Below are positions 1-9,329 of a DNA stretch of 64,000 bases, one piece after another. The translations under genes were made by a program, and so were the position numbers. Each line of letters starts with the position of its first letter. The first letter of the stretch is position 1. The notes below the pieces were generated by a model. The model did no database searches and was not told where the DNA came from. It was given only the letters and a program-made list of their open reading frames with translations. Source of the stretch: Opeltia flavorubescens (Eukaryota > Ascomycota > Lecanoromycetes > Teloschistales > Teloschistaceae); the NCBI GenBank assembly GCA_000442125.1, contig KE546974.1, positions 868,001-932,000 on the forward strand, written 5' to 3'.

Positions 1-93
1 GCCTTCAAGATAGAAAGGTTTTTTGGAGATAAAGCTGGGGATGTACTCGTTCTTCTCTTTGCTGGCAACGTCCGCTGGCTTTTTCGACGACAT
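1..93 (-). CDS. SLU7: Pre-mRNA splicing factor SLU7, N-terminus (partial)
   Basis: The reverse complement opens with an ATG at 93-91 and stays open to the window edge, giving 31 codons. The peptide has a Lys-rich start followed by [14 protein letters not shown], which resembles the conserved start of fungal SLU7, a second-step splicing factor that helps select 3' splice sites. The zinc knuckle lies outside the window, so the identity rests on this short motif. The gene is divergent from REV3, with a 246-bp shared upstream region (94-339). Confidence 0.7.
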   Translation of the reverse strand, partial: MSSKKPADVASKEKNEYIPSFISKKPFYLEG

Positions 94-339
94 TTGGCAA
101 TGATAGGAGACTGTGGTCGAGAGCCTCAGAAGCATTAATGGCTTTGCCGAGGCTTGACGTTTGTTCGCGCTTGGCGCTTTCAGATGCGCGTCATTCCAAC
201 CCCTGCCATCGAATTGTTTCAACCCCAATTTGCTTGTGATGTCTTCTACGTAAATTATTTTCCGTGTCTAATTCTTTTTGCCGACCGCCATGCTGTCAGA
301 TCAACCTCGCTCTGTGAGCTTTACATCCCACGACCTTCT

Positions 340-3300
340 ATGGATATCTTCCGAGTCCGACTCAATTGCGTCGATCACTATCAAGGGGTCCCGACAGAGT
401 TCGATCCTCGATTGCCACGGCGTGTCAAACACTCACAGTCCAAAAATGCGACGAAGGTCCCAATCATCAGGGTATTTGGGGCGACGGAAACGGGACAGAA
501 GGTCTGCGCTCATATCCATGGCGCCTTCCCATATCTCTACATCGAATATCAGGGGAGTTTGATACCTGACGACGTCGACGCCTATATACATCGTCTTCAC
601 CTCTCGATCGATCATGCGCTTGCCGTTAGTTACCGGCGGAACATGTACGATGGCAATACCGCTTTCGTCGCCCACATAAGTCTGATCAAGGGTATACCAT
701 TCTACGGATACAATGTTGGATACAAATTCTTCCTAAAGATATATGTGCTCAACCCGCTCCACATGACTCGATTGAGCGATCTACTGCGCCAAGGCGCCGT
801 GATGAAGAAGGTACTCCAACCGTACGAAAGCCACATGCAGTACCTCCTTCAATGGATGTGCGATTACAATCTATATGGATGCACATACATTGATTGCAAT
901 GAGGTCAAATTTCGCCAACCTGTCCCTGAATCCGAAGACTTGGATAGTTCTGCGCACAACTGGCATGATCGGACGATTTCTCCTTCAATGATCTCGGATG
1001 AACAGGAACTTCCGCGCCAGAGTCATTGCTCGCTTGAGGTCGATGTATGCGTCCACAACATTCTAAATAGGCTTGACGTCAAAGCTCGACACTTACACCA
1101 TGACTTTATTGAACGAGAGAAATCATTCGCCCATGATGAGAAATTAGTTCACAGTATGGCAGGGCTCTGGAAGGATGAGACTCGACGACGTAAAGCTCGA
1201 ATGGGTGACACTAACCCCGACAGCAGTCCTTTTCCTCCAGAGGTTTTGGTTTCCGTTTCTGCTGATCCGCGAAACTCTCAGCCGGGTGGTTGGATACACG
1301 AAGAAGAGTATAGAGAAAAGATCAACATCATCATCCAAGAGGAGAGGGTGAAAAGCGATGGGAGGAAACTTAGCTTTGATTCTTTCGTCAAGAGAACCTC
1401 TTTTGAGAGTCTTGTCAAGACATCACTCGAAGCAGTTGAGGATCTTTTCCCGGTAAACCTTGCTAAACTTGCTACGTCGCAGAAAGCCTCTCAGGCCAAA
1501 CATTTGCAAGAGATTCCTGTGTTCGACGAAGCTGACGTGGATGTGAACCGAGCCTTGTCGTTAAAGGAGGACGATATGCACTACGAATCCGACGAGGAGA
1601 TTGCACGCGAAATGGAAATGTCCCAGCGCAGGCAGGGAGACCTAGTGGACAAGCGCTTGGCTGATGATGGCATTGGAGAGTCGGAGAGGAATGAGGAAGT
1701 CAGAGTGAGCGAAACGTCCTCAGTTGACCGGATCAATGGCAATAAGAGGTCCCCTTCTGCACCTTTTGGCAATTCTCGAGAACCTCAAAGCTCAGCAGAG
1801 CTCGTCCGCATGGGCATTAGGAGCATTAACGAGGATGCTCATCCAGAGGACGATGATTTTGTAATCCCTATTGAGTTTGCAGCTGACATAACCGCATCCA
1901 AGAATCACCAAAATCAACGTAAACGACCTTCGTCTAGGTCTGGACCCACCAATAAGTCACAGAAAACATGGTTTAGCGACCGGCCTTACAGCCGCGGCAG
2001 TGTGGAATCTCGGAGCACAGATCAGAGGGGTGAATCTAATGCCTCTGATCTACATCATGACATTCAGCTGCTTCAAGGCGGGAACCGAGACAATGTCATT
2101 GATGTACCATCGCAGGGTCCGAAGAAAAGTCAGAGCACCGTATCGTCCATTCAGGAAGGCAGGACCAAAGCCGTAAATGGCAACAGGCCTCTCCCGTTCC
2201 CAGTCGTTAAGAACCCCCAAGATCCTAATACTATACGTAGACTGAGCCAACGAAGTAATTCTCCCAAGAAAAGCCCCAGCAAGCATTTTCAGGTTGCCAG
2301 GAGTGCATCGATTGGTCAGTCTCAGAGCGCAAGTGCTGAAGAATCCAAGGGGTCGCAAAGCCTTAATCCTGACGAAACATCGACGCGTGAGGTGTCGACT
2401 CAAGTGACCGAACTTGCACGTCAAATACATGATAATCTTCGATTTCCTCCAGAGACAAGGATTTGGTGCTACGCTCATGGTCCACCCAGCAGGTCAGATA
2501 TCATGTCAGACATGAGGAGGATCAGGAAACCCTCAATAATATATCCAGATGCGTACTATGGAGATCACACTGATGTTCCTGATCGAGCACGAGAGTATGC
2601 TGGGAAAGAATTCAAGATAGAAAGTACCACAGTGGCCTATCTCCCCGACTTTGATCCTACCGGAAACTCCCCAGCAACATACGGTGAAAATCCTGCCATC
2701 GTCGTAGATAAAATCTCCGATGATAGACGTTACCGACAATCTATGAGCAGGTGCAGTTTACGAAATTGGGAGATAGAAGCAGCTGCTCCATCGCGTTGGG
2801 AAGTGAAACAGTGGCTTCATAATGAAGGTGACGAAGCTGGTGTTGTCCAGAAACGTTCCGACACAGTCCAGCTTTCATCGAATCGAAGTCTTTCTCAGGT
2901 TGAAGCAGCCACGCAGAAAAACCAGCATGGCTTCAGGTATTCGCAAAAGCAAAAATCAACAAGCGTTCAGCATGAGACACAATACATGAGCATCATGAGT
3001 CTTGAGATACACGTCAACACCCGTGCCAACCTAGTCCCCAATCCTGAACAAGATGAGATTTCTTGCGTTTTCTGGTGTGTTCAGTCCGACAATCAAAACC
3101 TTGAACTAAATGGCATCAACGAAGGGACACATGTTGGTATCGTGGCTTTGTCCACAGACGGGGGACTAGCTCATAAGATAGCCCAGCACTCGAATGTTGA
3201 AGTTGAGGAAGAAGACTCGGAATTGGAATTAATTAATCGAATGGTGGATATCGTTCGAGAGCACGACCCTGACATCTTGACCGGGTACGAAGTCCATGGC

Positions 3301-5523
3301 GGCTCCTGGGGCTATATAATCGAGCGGGCTCGATGTCAGTACGACTATAACCTCTGCGATGAGTTTTCGCGCATGAAGTCTCAATCCCATGGCCGATTTG
3401 GAAAGGAGAATGATCGGTGGGGTTTCAACCATACCTCTACTATTCGAGTTACGGGCAGGCACATGATTAATATCTGGCGGGCTATGCGAGGAGAGCTGAA
3501 CCTCCTCCAATACACCCTAGAAAATGTGGTTTTCCATCTCTTGCATCGAAGAGTACCTCACTACCCCTATCAGCATCTCACAAGGTGGTACGTAAGTGGA
3601 AAACCGAAGGATCTTGCCAAGGTGATTGATTATTACGTCTCCCGTGTCCAGCTTGACCTCGAGATACTTGAGCAGAATGAGTTGGTCCCGCGCACCAGTG
3701 AACAGGCCCGATTACTTGGAGTCGACTTCTTTTCTGTCTTCTCACGGGGCTCCCAATTCAAAGTTGAATCGTTGATGTTCCGTATTGCGAAGCCGGAAAA
3801 CTTCCTGCTGCCGTCCCCGAGCAGGAAGCAAGTAGGACAGCAGAACGCACTCGAATGCCTTCCTCTGGTCATGGAACCGCAAAGTGCGTTCTACAACAGT
3901 CCGCTTCTTGTTCTTGACTTTCAGTCCCTGTATCCCAGCGTCATGATAGCTTACAACTACTGCTATTCCACCTTTCTTGGCCGTGTGGCAAGCTGGCGTG
4001 GGCAGGATAAGATGGGTTTTACAGACTATCAAAGGAGTCAAAGACTCCTAGAATTACTTACGGATCATGTCAATGTTGCACCTAATGGTATGATATACGT
4101 CAAGCCAGACATCCGAAAATCTCTTCTGGCGAAGATGCTGGGCGAGATCTTAGAGACTCGGGTCATGGTCAAAAGTGGGATGAAGGTTGATAAAGACGAC
4201 AAAACTCTGCAGCGTTTATTGAATAATAGACAATTAGCGCTGAAGCTTATCGCCAACGTCATTTATGGTTATACGTCTGCTTCCTTCTCTGGGCGAATGC
4301 CTTGCTCCGAGATCGCTGATAGTATTGTCCAGACGGGTCGTGAAACGCTGGAGAAGGCTATTGCTCTCATACACTCGGTCGAGAAATGGGGAGCCGAGGT
4401 CGTGTATGGCGATACCGACAGTCTCTTCGTTTATCTCAAGGGTCGGACGAAGGACGAGGCTTTCGATATCGGAGCCGAGATTGCCAAAACCATTACGGAC
4501 ATGAACCCGCGACCTATCAAGCTTAAATTCGAAAAAGTGTACCATCCCTGTGTTTTACTGGCGAAGAAACGATACGTTGGCTTCAAGTACGAGAGCAAGA
4601 CACAACAGGAGCCTGACTTTGACGCAAAAGGCATCGAGACCGTCCGACGAGACGGGACCCCTGCTGAGCAAAAGATCGAGGAGAAGGCACTGAAGATTCT
4701 CTTTCGGACCTCTGATTTGAGCCACGTCAAAAGGTACTTCCAGCGGCAGTGTAGCAAGATAATGAAGGGGAAAGTCTCCATACAAGACTTCTGTTTCGCC
4801 AAAGAAGTGAAGCTGGGCACCTACAGCGACAAGGGCCCGCCGCCTCCTGGAGCACTCATCAGCACTAAGAGAATGCTCGAAGATCCTCGCGCCGAGCCTC
4901 AATATGGCGAACGGGTTCCCTATGTTGTCATCACCGGCGCTCCTGGTGCTCGCCTCATCGATCGTTGCGTGGCACCGGATGTTCTTCTTCACAATGACCA
5001 CAATGAGCTCGACGCTGAGTATTACATATCGAAGAATCTCATCCCTCCCTTGGAACGGATATTCAACCTGATGGGTGCCAATGTCCGCCAATGGTATGAC
5101 GAAATGCCCAAATTCCAGCGCATTCGCCGCATCGATACCGAGTCCCTAGCAAAGAGCAAGGAGCTCATCATATCCAGAAAGACATTGGAGTCGTACATGA
5201 AATCATCTGCTTGCGTTGTATGCCGCGAGAAACTTGAGGAGGAGTCCCCAATCTGCAACCGATGTATGCGGCATCCGCACACATCCGTATTGACCTTGCG
5301 AACGAAACAAAACCATGCAGAGCAGAAGGCTACTAACCTTGAAAAAATCTGTCGATCTTGCGCAGGCTCAGCATGGGGCGACGATGTTCTTTGTGACAGT
5401 AAGGATTGCCCTGTGTTCTATACCAGAACCAGGCATATGGCAAGCTTAAAGATGGAATTGACAGTGATTGAGCCGATTCTGAAGGTATTGGAGGCAGCTG
5501 GCGAGGGCAGCTTAGAATGGTAG
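340..5523 (+). CDS. REV3: DNA polymerase zeta catalytic subunit REV3
   Basis: Family-B DNA polymerase for error-prone translesion synthesis in the nucleus. It is one uninterrupted frame of 1727 aa from the ATG at 340, where the product opens with MDIFRVRLNCVDHYQ, the usual Rev3 N-terminus. An in-frame ATG at 184 would add residues unlike the family, so I chose 340. The N-terminal PolB-like part is followed by a long Ser-rich linker (about residues 300-850), then an exonuclease-like region (about 890-1100). Palm motif A is DFQSLYPS near residue 1193; motif B carries KLIANVIYGY; motif C is YGDTDS, with its aspartates near 1358 and 1360. Two C-terminal cysteine clusters (from about 1625 and 1671) match the zinc and iron-sulphur modules that bind accessory subunits. 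Fungal Rev3 proteins are commonly about 1500-1800 aa. No intron is needed. Confidence 0.95.
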   Translation: MDIFRVRLNCVDHYQGVPTEFDPRLPRRVKHSQSKNATKVPIIRVFGATETGQKVCAHIHGAFPYLYIEYQGSLIPDDVDAYIHRLHLSIDHALAVSYRRNMYDGNTAFVAHISLIKGIPFYGYNVGYKFFLKIYVLNPLHMTRLSDLLRQGAVMKKVLQPYESHMQYLLQWMCDYNLYGCTYIDCNEVKFRQPVPESEDLDSSAHNWHDRTISPSMISDEQELPRQSHCSLEVDVCVHNILNRLDVKARHLHHDFIEREKSFAHDEKLVHSMAGLWKDETRRRKARMGDTNPDSSPFPPEVLVSVSADPRNSQPGGWIHEEEYREKINIIIQEERVKSDGRKLSFDSFVKRTSFESLVKTSLEAVEDLFPVNLAKLATSQKASQAKHLQEIPVFDEADVDVNRALSLKEDDMHYESDEEIAREMEMSQRRQGDLVDKRLADDGIGESERNEEVRVSETSSVDRINGNKRSPSAPFGNSREPQSSAELVRMGIRSINEDAHPEDDDFVIPIEFAADITASKNHQNQRKRPSSRSGPTNKSQKTWFSDRPYSRGSVESRSTDQRGESNASDLHHDIQLLQGGNRDNVIDVPSQGPKKSQSTVSSIQEGRTKAVNGNRPLPFPVVKNPQDPNTIRRLSQRSNSPKKSPSKHFQVARSASIGQSQSASAEESKGSQSLNPDETSTREVSTQVTELARQIHDNLRFPPETRIWCYAHGPPSRSDIMSDMRRIRKPSIIYPDAYYGDHTDVPDRAREYAGKEFKIESTTVAYLPDFDPTGNSPATYGENPAIVVDKISDDRRYRQSMSRCSLRNWEIEAAAPSRWEVKQWLHNEGDEAGVVQKRSDTVQLSSNRSLSQVEAATQKNQHGFRYSQKQKSTSVQHETQYMSIMSLEIHVNTRANLVPNPEQDEISCVFWCVQSDNQNLELNGINEGTHVGIVALSTDGGLAHKIAQHSNVEVEEEDSELELINRMVDIVREHDPDILTGYEVHGGSWGYIIERARCQYDYNLCDEFSRMKSQSHGRFGKENDRWGFNHTSTIRVTGRHMINIWRAMRGELNLLQYTLENVVFHLLHRRVPHYPYQHLTRWYVSGKPKDLAKVIDYYVSRVQLDLEILEQNELVPRTSEQARLLGVDFFSVFSRGSQFKVESLMFRIAKPENFLLPSPSRKQVGQQNALECLPLVMEPQSAFYNSPLLVLDFQSLYPSVMIAYNYCYSTFLGRVASWRGQDKMGFTDYQRSQRLLELLTDHVNVAPNGMIYVKPDIRKSLLAKMLGEILETRVMVKSGMKVDKDDKTLQRLLNNRQLALKLIANVIYGYTSASFSGRMPCSEIADSIVQTGRETLEKAIALIHSVEKWGAEVVYGDTDSLFVYLKGRTKDEAFDIGAEIAKTITDMNPRPIKLKFEKVYHPCVLLAKKRYVGFKYESKTQQEPDFDAKGIETVRRDGTPAEQKIEEKALKILFRTSDLSHVKRYFQRQCSKIMKGKVSIQDFCFAKEVKLGTYSDKGPPPPGALISTKRMLEDPRAEPQYGERVPYVVITGAPGARLIDRCVAPDVLLHNDHNELDAEYYISKNLIPPLERIFNLMGANVRQWYDEMPKFQRIRRIDTESLAKSKELIISRKTLESYMKSSACVVCREKLEEESPICNRCMRHPHTSVLTLRTKQNHAEQKATNLEKICRSCAGSAWGDDVLCDSKDCPVFYTRTRHMASLKMELTVIEPILKVLEAAGEGSLEW

Positions 5524-5922
5524 AAGATGACCGAAACAGAGATTTCTACTAGCTCTATTTAGGGGCAATTGGCGTGGCGTTGGGAAGACTTTGATTGATA
5601 CCCAAGACAGCGTTTCTGTTGAGTAGTAAACAGGCTTTCGGTAGATTTCCATGAATGGAGGAGACAATAGCTCTCCGTGCATGTGAATCCTCTAATGGCT
5701 TCCCCTTGATCTGTGCACTAGGATCTTACACTATACCAGTAGTCTACAACGCGCGCATATCCAGTCCTCTCCCTCACATAAAGATCCATTGTCGTATTGT
5801 CTGTTACGGACTAGCGCGGAAACATCAGTCGTGATCCAGCTCTCCAAACTACCTGATGGCATGCTGACACGCGGCGGGAGGGACGATGCTCCCAAAAAGC
5901 TACTTACCTCGATCACGCCGTG
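5524..5922. other. Intergenic, REV3 to NVJ2-like gene
   Basis: 399 bp between two genes on the + strand. It should hold the REV3 3' UTR and the promoter of the next gene. I see no ORF with coding character, no RNA gene and no repeat. Confidence 0.6.
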
Positions 5923-8682
5923 ATGGGGACGCTGACCATCTTCCTGTCTATTTACCTTCTCGGTGGGATCACATTTCTACCACTTTTCTTCGCATTGATC
6001 CTTCTCCATGCATACATTACCTTTCCGGCAGTCTTAGACCCTAGCGAGAAGCTATCAGCTGCAACGGACTCTTTACTGGACACAAAGGATGATGGAGAGA
6101 ACATTAAATCTGCTGCAGCTCTCGCAAGTCTCGGCGAAAAGTTCCAACGTGCGCACGAGCGAGATGTTGCAGCCGGCTACTTTGCTGTCTGTCGAGAATA
6201 TGTCCCTGGTGGAGTCAATGGCAAGCCACCGGAAAGAACAACGCCGGCCGGTGCTGTGGTGGAGACGGAAAGCCCCAGTGTGTATCAAAGCATGTATCGG
6301 AGTATCTTCGACCGCAAGCAAGGCCCAACGCTCGACTCTAGCAAATCCAACAACAAGCCCACTAAAAGAGCCAGGAATGTTTTTTATGTGGTCTTGAGGC
6401 ATGGGCACTTGATGCTTTACGACGATATAGAGCAGGTGGAGGTCAGGCACGTAATATCCCTGGAGCATCACAGAGTCAGCATCTACGGAGGTGACGAAGA
6501 AATCCCTGAAGGAGAGCTGTGGATCAAGCGCAACGCCATCTGTCTCACAAGGCAATCAAATACTGAAGATCCTGTGTTTATATCGAAACCTTTCTACTTC
6601 TTCTCGGAGAATTGTTCCGAGAAAGAGGATTTCTATTTTGCGCTTTTGCAGAATCAAGAGGTCAACCCAAATGACATTGAGAGCCCTCCGCGTCCTCAGC
6701 TGTTCGCGAACAAGGATATTATTACCCTTGTGCAACAGCTGCATTCGTCCGAAGAACAACTGCAGACCCGCTGGATTAACGCCCTCGTCGGTAGATTATT
6801 TCTCGCCATGTATAAGACCCCTGAGATTGAGGACTTCATTCGGCAGAAGATTACCAAGAAGATTGCGCGCGTCAAGAAGCCAGCTTTCCTCTCTAGCATC
6901 GTTCTTCGCAAAATCGACATGGGCGAAAGCGCGCCATTCATCACCAACCCTCGGCTAAGAGACCTGACAATCGATGGCGATTGCTGCGCGGAGGCTGACG
7001 TCAAATACCGCGGTAATTTCAGGCTCGAGATTGCAACAACAGCCCGTATAGATTTGGGAGCTCGTTTTCGGGTAAGGGAAGTCAATCTTGTGCTGGCTGC
7101 CGTTGTCAAGAAATTAGAAGGGCACGCTCTTGTCAAGTTCAAGCCGCCACCGAGCAATCGAATATGGATATCATTCGAAACGATGCCAGACATGGAGCTG
7201 AGCATCGAGCCGATAGTTTCTTCTCGGCAGATCACGTACAACCTCATTCTGCGGGCAATCGAAAGTAGGATCCGTGAAGTCATTGCAGAGACATTGGTTC
7301 TTCCGCACTGGGACGACATGCCCTTTCTGGATACTTCACATCAAAGATACAGAGGTGGCATTTGGACACAAAGCTTCGATGCTGCGAAGCCTGCCAGTCA
7401 ACATGCTGTGATTCCCGACGAAACGCTGGAGGACGAAGCAGAAGTGATCTCCAACAAAACTTCCTTCCCCCCCACTTCCCCACGGTCCAAAGACGAAAGA
7501 ACTATGAGCATGCCTACTCTTTCCGACTCTACTCCGGCCACAGCTCCGTCCATGAAAGCTGCAGTAACTCACCTAGGCTCCTCCGATGACACAATCCCAG
7601 ACCATGGTGGTGATAGCCATTCATCCATTGCGTTAAAGCACTCAGAGCCTCCAAAAGCTATTAGGTCACGCTCATTTGCATCGGCGGCTGACCCTCTGAT
7701 CAGCATGGATCATGCAAACGTTGAGTCTCAGAAAGCGGAAAGCAAGAAAACACAGCACCCAGATGCCACTAGTACAATGAAGGCGATCTCACACAAATCT
7801 CGACCAACTTCTCCCATCGATGTTCTTGCCGGATCATCACCACTAGTTTCACAGCCTCTAAAGGAATACAACATTAAGCCTCAGCAGGAGCATGATGACC
7901 AGCAATTGCTGATCAGCAGCCCGGCATCAATATCTTCTCCGCCGACTCCGACTAGTGCCCAATCTCCTAAATCAACGGGTCAGAGCCGTGTTGAGGAAAA
8001 AGAAACAAGTCATAGCGGTGTCCNATCAGCCGCCACGCACGAAAAGAAGCAGTCGCTTGGGTCGATCAGCGCGGCTACTGCTGCTGCCGCTAAAAGTTGG
8101 GGTTGGAACGTACTCAGCCGGGCGAAGGAGACCAGGCAACAACACCATTCGGCCGGAGCTGGTACCCCAGAGAACCCTATTGGCAGAGGACGCCCTTTAC
8201 CACCTCCAGGTCAGCCCCTCCCACCTCCTGAAAGCCCCAGCACAAGAGTGGCTCAACCACATCAGACGAAGAGGAAGCCAGTACCTCCGTCACTTTTAAC
8301 ATCACGACACGTGTCAGATGCCAGTGTGCGATCTGAAAAGGCACCTCCTCTACCTTCAAGAAGACGTCAGACATCGACATCGGATGCGCTGAGCGGCCAG
8401 GAAAGCTTACTCGTTGTCACAATGCCATCGGAATCACAGCCTTCAAGCCCGCAAGGTAGTGATCCAGAACCTCCCGTTCTGCCATCTACAGACAAAGAGA
8501 CGACGAACCACGCTGGCAATGATGTCCCCACAAATCCCAAAGCATTGGGTTCTCACGACGATGTAGCATCTACAGAAAGTACGGGACTTTCTAGTTCATC
8601 AAGTCGTGATGAGGGTACCCAGAATACCTCGCCAGCATCAACCTCGGTGCTCGAGAGTTCCAATGAAACGCAAAGCTCCTGA
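5923..8682 (+). CDS. SMP-domain lipid-transfer protein (Nvj2/TEX2 type)
   Basis: Single exon, 919 aa. An N-terminal hydrophobic helix (about residues 5-34) anchors the protein, followed by a PH-like region (about 145-235) and an SMP lipid-binding domain (about 283-480). The SMP domain starts at RWINALVGRLFLAMY and ends near a conserved HWDDMPFLD. This order is that of yeast Nvj2 and its PH-domain relatives, which sit in the ER membrane at contact sites and move lipids such as ceramide between membranes. The C-terminal 440 residues are Ser/Pro-rich and disordered, with PxxP-type stretches (RPLPPPGQPLPPP) that could bind SH3 domains. The start codon is the ATG at 5923. One ambiguous base (N at 8024) leaves one residue unknown in the disordered tail. 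Confidence 0.88.
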   Translation: MGTLTIFLSIYLLGGITFLPLFFALILLHAYITFPAVLDPSEKLSAATDSLLDTKDDGENIKSAAALASLGEKFQRAHERDVAAGYFAVCREYVPGGVNGKPPERTTPAGAVVETESPSVYQSMYRSIFDRKQGPTLDSSKSNNKPTKRARNVFYVVLRHGHLMLYDDIEQVEVRHVISLEHHRVSIYGGDEEIPEGELWIKRNAICLTRQSNTEDPVFISKPFYFFSENCSEKEDFYFALLQNQEVNPNDIESPPRPQLFANKDIITLVQQLHSSEEQLQTRWINALVGRLFLAMYKTPEIEDFIRQKITKKIARVKKPAFLSSIVLRKIDMGESAPFITNPRLRDLTIDGDCCAEADVKYRGNFRLEIATTARIDLGARFRVREVNLVLAAVVKKLEGHALVKFKPPPSNRIWISFETMPDMELSIEPIVSSRQITYNLILRAIESRIREVIAETLVLPHWDDMPFLDTSHQRYRGGIWTQSFDAAKPASQHAVIPDETLEDEAEVISNKTSFPPTSPRSKDERTMSMPTLSDSTPATAPSMKAAVTHLGSSDDTIPDHGGDSHSSIALKHSEPPKAIRSRSFASAADPLISMDHANVESQKAESKKTQHPDATSTMKAISHKSRPTSPIDVLAGSSPLVSQPLKEYNIKPQQEHDDQQLLISSPASISSPPTPTSAQSPKSTGQSRVEEKETSHSGVXSAATHEKKQSLGSISAATAAAAKSWGWNVLSRAKETRQQHHSAGAGTPENPIGRGRPLPPPGQPLPPPESPSTRVAQPHQTKRKPVPPSLLTSRHVSDASVRSEKAPPLPSRRRQTSTSDALSGQESLLVVTMPSESQPSSPQGSDPEPPVLPSTDKETTNHAGNDVPTNPKALGSHDDVASTESTGLSSSSSRDEGTQNTSPASTSVLESSNETQSS

Positions 8683-9329
8683 GCAATGACTGACGACCTT
8701 TCCTTTATTTCCCCTTATCAAGATATTCTATGGAGTTTTCGATCATGGCTGCAACAGATCCGTCATCTGATACCCTTGATCGCGATCCGCGACCGACACG
8801 GCGTTAAATTTATGAGAAACATGGTGTGGTATGGTACGGGCTGGTGTTTGGTGGTTTTGATGCATAGCCAGCTGGGTTTGGGGAGAATATGGAGTTAAGA
8901 TTAGGGCGTCTTGTAGCCAAGACGATGAATTGCGGAGAGGTTACAATGAATAAGATTTACGATTGTATTCTGTGTTTATCAACTGGTATTTTATGTAGCC
9001 CGTGCCGCTCTCCGCTTACATCGAATGGCTTCATCCGCTATTGCCAAGCCTAACATACGTAAGACTCTAAGATCCTTTGCGTACCTCGGTACTGTAGAAA
9101 ATATTTGAACAGGCTACAGCTTTTCTTAATTCAAGCTACCCTAAAGCAGATTGCAGCGACTCTCCCTGCTGCTGGAATTGGACCTGTTTACAAGCCTGCT
9201 CTGTATTGTTCGGGCGTCACAACCCCAGTTTCACCAGCACCTTACGCATCCGCAGTTTTGACCTCTTCTTAGCTCCAAAGGCTGGGCATGTCATACGGAC
9301 ATGGTGGGAACTCTTCGCGAAAAGTGGAT
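8683..9329. other. Intergenic, upstream of SLA2
   Basis: 647 bp holding the 3' end of the SMP-domain gene and the SLA2 promoter and 5' UTR. Short open frames here lack family resemblance. Nothing else is recognised. Confidence 0.55.

Noticed and set aside
2050-2478. 142-codon open frame on - inside REV3
   Set aside because: It lies antisense to the Ser-rich linker of REV3, which is itself clearly coding; it has no domain and is a shadow frame.
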